From Clostridium swellfunianum (lineage in GTDB: Bacteria; Bacillota; Clostridia; Clostridiales; Clostridiaceae): a DNA stretch of 64,000 nucleotides. A program made the position numbers and the translations under genes. How positions within the stretch are numbered: position 1 is the stretch's first letter; each line of letters opens with the position of its first letter. The notes beneath the pieces were generated by a model. That model did no database searches, had not been told where the DNA came from, and worked only from the letters and a program-made list of their open reading frames with translations. Of this stretch, positions 62,014 through 64,000 are shown piece by piece. The stretch is from positions 2,271,243-2,335,242 of the forward strand of contig NZ_JAMOFV010000006.1 in NCBI RefSeq assembly GCF_023656515.1. The letters run 5' to 3'.

Positions 62014-62153
62014 GCTTTCTCACCTCTCAAAATATAAATATACTCTTTTTTAAAAACCACATAACATTCTGTACTCACTGCCTTCACATTCACAGCTTTA
62101 GATAGCTTTTATTCTAGGATGTGAAATGTGCCAAGCAAATCGTAACTATATTG

Positions 62154-62738
62154 TTATACGGGGTTATATTTGTTATTGTATTCTTCTTTTGCTTTTTCTG
62201 TATATTTCAAAATAAAATTGGCTTTAGCATCTGTATATCCATCTCGAATATGTTCATATTTCTCAATCAAGCCTAATTTGAGTTTGCCATATTCATCAGC
62301 AACTTCTTTATGCTCTATAAGGTAATCTCTAAAATACAACTCATTCCAGTTACCGTAGTAACGAACATGCAGATGATATACTTTTTCCGCAAACCCTTGT
62401 TTTGTATAGCCTTTATTAAAGGAGAGCTGCAAGGTTGGATTTCTTCGGGAAGACATCAATATCCAACCCTTCTCAATTAGGGTATTGGTTAATTGTTCAA
62501 TATCTGTTTCGTTAGCAATTTCTAATAAAATATCTACTGTTGGCTTAGATATTAACCCTTCAACTACACTGCTTCCAATATGATTTATGCGTAAAATATT
62601 CTTCTTATTAATACAATTTAAAAGATTTTCTTTTTCAATTTCATACCAATTTTTATATTCTTTATTATGTTCTTTTAAAATGATAGGGAATAACTCCCAT
62701 AATTCTTCTAACGTCATTTCCGATAACTCTTTTCCCAT
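62154..62738 (-). CDS. GrpB-family nucleotidyltransferase-like protein
   Basis: A 194-residue protein with GSSVVEGLISKPTVDILLEI, the GrpB/nucleotidyltransferase-fold signature with the Asp of the active site, and YHLHVRYYGNWNELYFRDYL. GrpB proteins are poorly understood; the fold transfers nucleotides. Start follows GGGGGTAGG. Confidence 0.87.
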   Translation of the reverse strand: MGKELSEMTLEELWELFPIILKEHNKEYKNWYEIEKENLLNCINKKNILRINHIGSSVVEGLISKPTVDILLEIANETDIEQLTNTLIEKGWILMSSRRNPTLQLSFNKGYTKQGFAEKVYHLHVRYYGNWNELYFRDYLIEHKEVADEYGKLKLGLIEKYEHIRDGYTDAKANFILKYTEKAKEEYNNKYNPV

Positions 62739-62780
62739 ATTTACCTACCCCCACAATATACAATTTATTAGTTTCTCATT

Positions 62781-62891
62781 TTAAGAAACAACTTCAACTT
62801 GCTTTGTAACTAAACCTTTATTATTTTTTATTTCGCCTTCAAGCTGTTCAATGTTTTCCCCATGCAGCTTCTGACCAATTAAAGTTCTCAT
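62781..62891 (-). CDS. Possible 36-residue peptide coupled to the hydrolase gene
   Basis: MRTLIGQKLHGENIEQLEGE then IKNNKGLVTKQVEVVS. Its ATG overlaps the TGA of the hydrolase gene (ATGA), a typical translational coupling. It may be a real small protein or a remnant. No family recognised. Confidence 0.4.
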   Translation of the reverse strand: MRTLIGQKLHGENIEQLEGEIKNNKGLVTKQVEVVS

Positions 62892-63652
62892 TCACTATTC
62901 ATAATTGCTTCAGCTAGTCCTTTTGGATTCTCCCAAGCCATAGAGTGCCCAGCTTTCTCTACAATCTCAATTTTAATACCATGCTCAGAGAGCACCTGCA
63001 TATCTGGATCTGGCAATGAGCTCTCTCCAAAAATAAATGTTTTAGGACATTGAAGTGAATATAATATTTCTCTCCACGAAGGCTCTTCACCTATTGCTGC
63101 AGATTTTGATATCAAATATGCAGCCTTAGGTGACCAAAGAGATAATGATGCTGCCCACATCTCATTTCCACTTGCTTTACTATCCTGAATCAACTTATTA
63201 AATCCACTACTAATGAAGTCCTGTAAATCAAAATAAGAAATATACTTACTTGTTGAACCTTCAACACTTTTATCTAAATTTGATTCACTTAGAATAATCT
63301 TAGAAATTTTGCCTTTACACATGTCAGCCAAAGAAAGTGCAACTGCGCCGCCTAAACTATGCCCAAATAAGATAAATGAATCAATTTTTAAAGAATCAAT
63401 AAATTCTACTAAATATTCTGCGTGCTCTTTAACTGTATATCCAAAATTATCAGGCTTGTCACTGTATCCTGCACCTAAGAGATCTATTAAAATGCATCGA
63501 TGTTTTCTCAAAGCTTCTTGTGCAGCTACTTGAGGATAATCAAACGATCCAGCACAACCAAGTCCATGGATAAAAATAATCGGCATTTCATCGCCCGGAA
63601 AATCATTATAGCGAAGCATACAACTAGTTTTGTTTAGGAAATACTCTTTCAT
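62888..63652 (-). CDS. Alpha/beta hydrolase
   Basis: A 254-residue alpha/beta hydrolase: FIHGLGCAGS, DLLGAGYSDKP, GHSLGG with nucleophilic Ser, and the catalytic His in KAGHSMAW; an Asp late in SSLPDPD may be the acid. Distinct from the hydrolase at 31.6 kb. Start follows AGGAG. Confidence 0.88.
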   Translation of the reverse strand: MKEYFLNKTSCMLRYNDFPGDEMPIIFIHGLGCAGSFDYPQVAAQEALRKHRCILIDLLGAGYSDKPDNFGYTVKEHAEYLVEFIDSLKIDSFILFGHSLGGAVALSLADMCKGKISKIILSESNLDKSVEGSTSKYISYFDLQDFISSGFNKLIQDSKASGNEMWAASLSLWSPKAAYLISKSAAIGEEPSWREILYSLQCPKTFIFGESSLPDPDMQVLSEHGIKIEIVEKAGHSMAWENPKGLAEAIMNSE

Positions 63653-63838
63653 AAAATTTCTCCTTTGGCAACTATATTTTGATAACAGTCCTCTAAACCT
63701 TATAAACCTTGATACAAATTTGCTGATAGTTTACGATTATCTCTAGTTTTGAGGTGTCTTCCAGTAGGTTAGCTAGGGCATTTGGGTGAAACGCTATTGA
63801 AGCCGGCAAAGTGTTGTTAGTCGGCATTTTTATACATT

Positions 63839-64000
63839 CTATAATTTACGACATATTAAAGTATTACATGTTATAAGTGTTTTTCCAAAAATAACTTCCT
63901 CAATAGGATTATTTAAATACTCTTCCCTTGTAGATGCAATATTTGATCCAATTATCACATCTCCCCCCATTGGTATCATTTCTTGATTTTCAAATACACC
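63839..64000 (-). CDS. C-terminal part of an unrecognised protein (runs off the window)
   Basis: Fifty-three codons before a TAG: ENQEMIPMGGDVIIGSNIAS then EEVIFGKTLITCNTLICRKL. The frame is open to the right edge. It has coding composition; I do not recognise the family. The gap to the hydrolase gene contains only a weak GCCGAC/GCCGGC hairpin. Confidence 0.45.
   Translation of the reverse strand, partial: GVFENQEMIPMGGDVIIGSNIASTREEYLNNPIEEVIFGKTLITCNTLICRKL

Noticed and set aside
1-64000. CRISPR arrays, phage genes or restriction systems
   Set aside because: No regularly spaced repeats, cas-like, integrase, capsid or methylase/endonuclease genes could be seen.

Overview
The window is AT-rich, uses strong GGAGG-type ribosome binding sites and many TTG/GTG starts, and carries spore genes: the start of the germination protease gene gpr at the left edge, an alpha/beta-type SASP at 55.3 kb and a coat-like protein at 25.4 kb. 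Together with the order gpr, rpsT, holA, comEC this points to a chromosomal segment of an anaerobic spore former in Clostridium or a close relative. This is an inference from gene content; no species is named.

Layout. 0-4.6 kb is core genome: gpr (partial), rpsT, holA, comEC with a degenerate C-terminal domain, and a YfcE-type phosphodiesterase that may start at AUA. 4.6-15.6 kb holds transport and surface genes: a decayed TetR-type regulator with intact-looking operators, an aldo/keto reductase, an ArsB/NhaD-type transporter, an RDD protein, a large secreted M14 peptidase, a MATE exporter and a CWB2 protein without a signal peptide. 15.2-20 kb is a copper island: CopZ, CopA, an LDCC-motif peptide, CsoR with G/C-run operator-like palindromes, and an internally duplicated lipoprotein. 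20.2-23.6 kb is a four-gene ECF sigma operon ending in a subtilase-like lipoprotein. 23.7-25.1 kb has a PadR-associated membrane protein whose own PadR gene is reduced to its 3' end; its intact relative lies at 58.9-59.9 kb.

26-38 kb carries envelope and small-molecule genes: YdcF, an S41 peptidase, a methyltransferase, Nudix, GNAT, a kinase, a hydrolase, SemiSWEET, a FtsX/LolD-type ABC exporter and a RocB-like M20 peptidase. 38-42 kb is a second metal cluster: a CadA-type P1B ATPase, an ArsR/CadC repressor and a DMT exporter with a His-rich tail. The ATPase reading frame contains a TGA exactly at the first Cys of the CxxC metal site of its N-terminal HMA domain, which suggests selenocysteine (UxxC) or a nonsense mutation. 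It is the most interesting single observation here. 42-64 kb is accessory DNA, mostly on the minus strand: single small genes (GNAT, Nudix, lipoproteins, tiny membrane proteins, a second ECF sigma/anti-sigma pair, a deformylase-like protein, an MBL-fold protein) mixed with many remnants (VOC, Sigma_reg, VanZ frameshift, GNAT, DUF5412-like). Two tRNA genes, Gln(CTG) and Glu(CTC), sit at 44.7 kb.

Two repeat families tie the accessory DNA together: a ~54-bp promoter cassette upstream of four minus-strand genes (30.4, 52.3, 53.1 and 54.9 kb), and a palindromic element in three copies (31.3, 52.5 and 60.4 kb). Start codons were re-chosen where a ribosome binding site clearly favoured an internal start. 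All homology calls are from motif recognition by eye; no database search was run.
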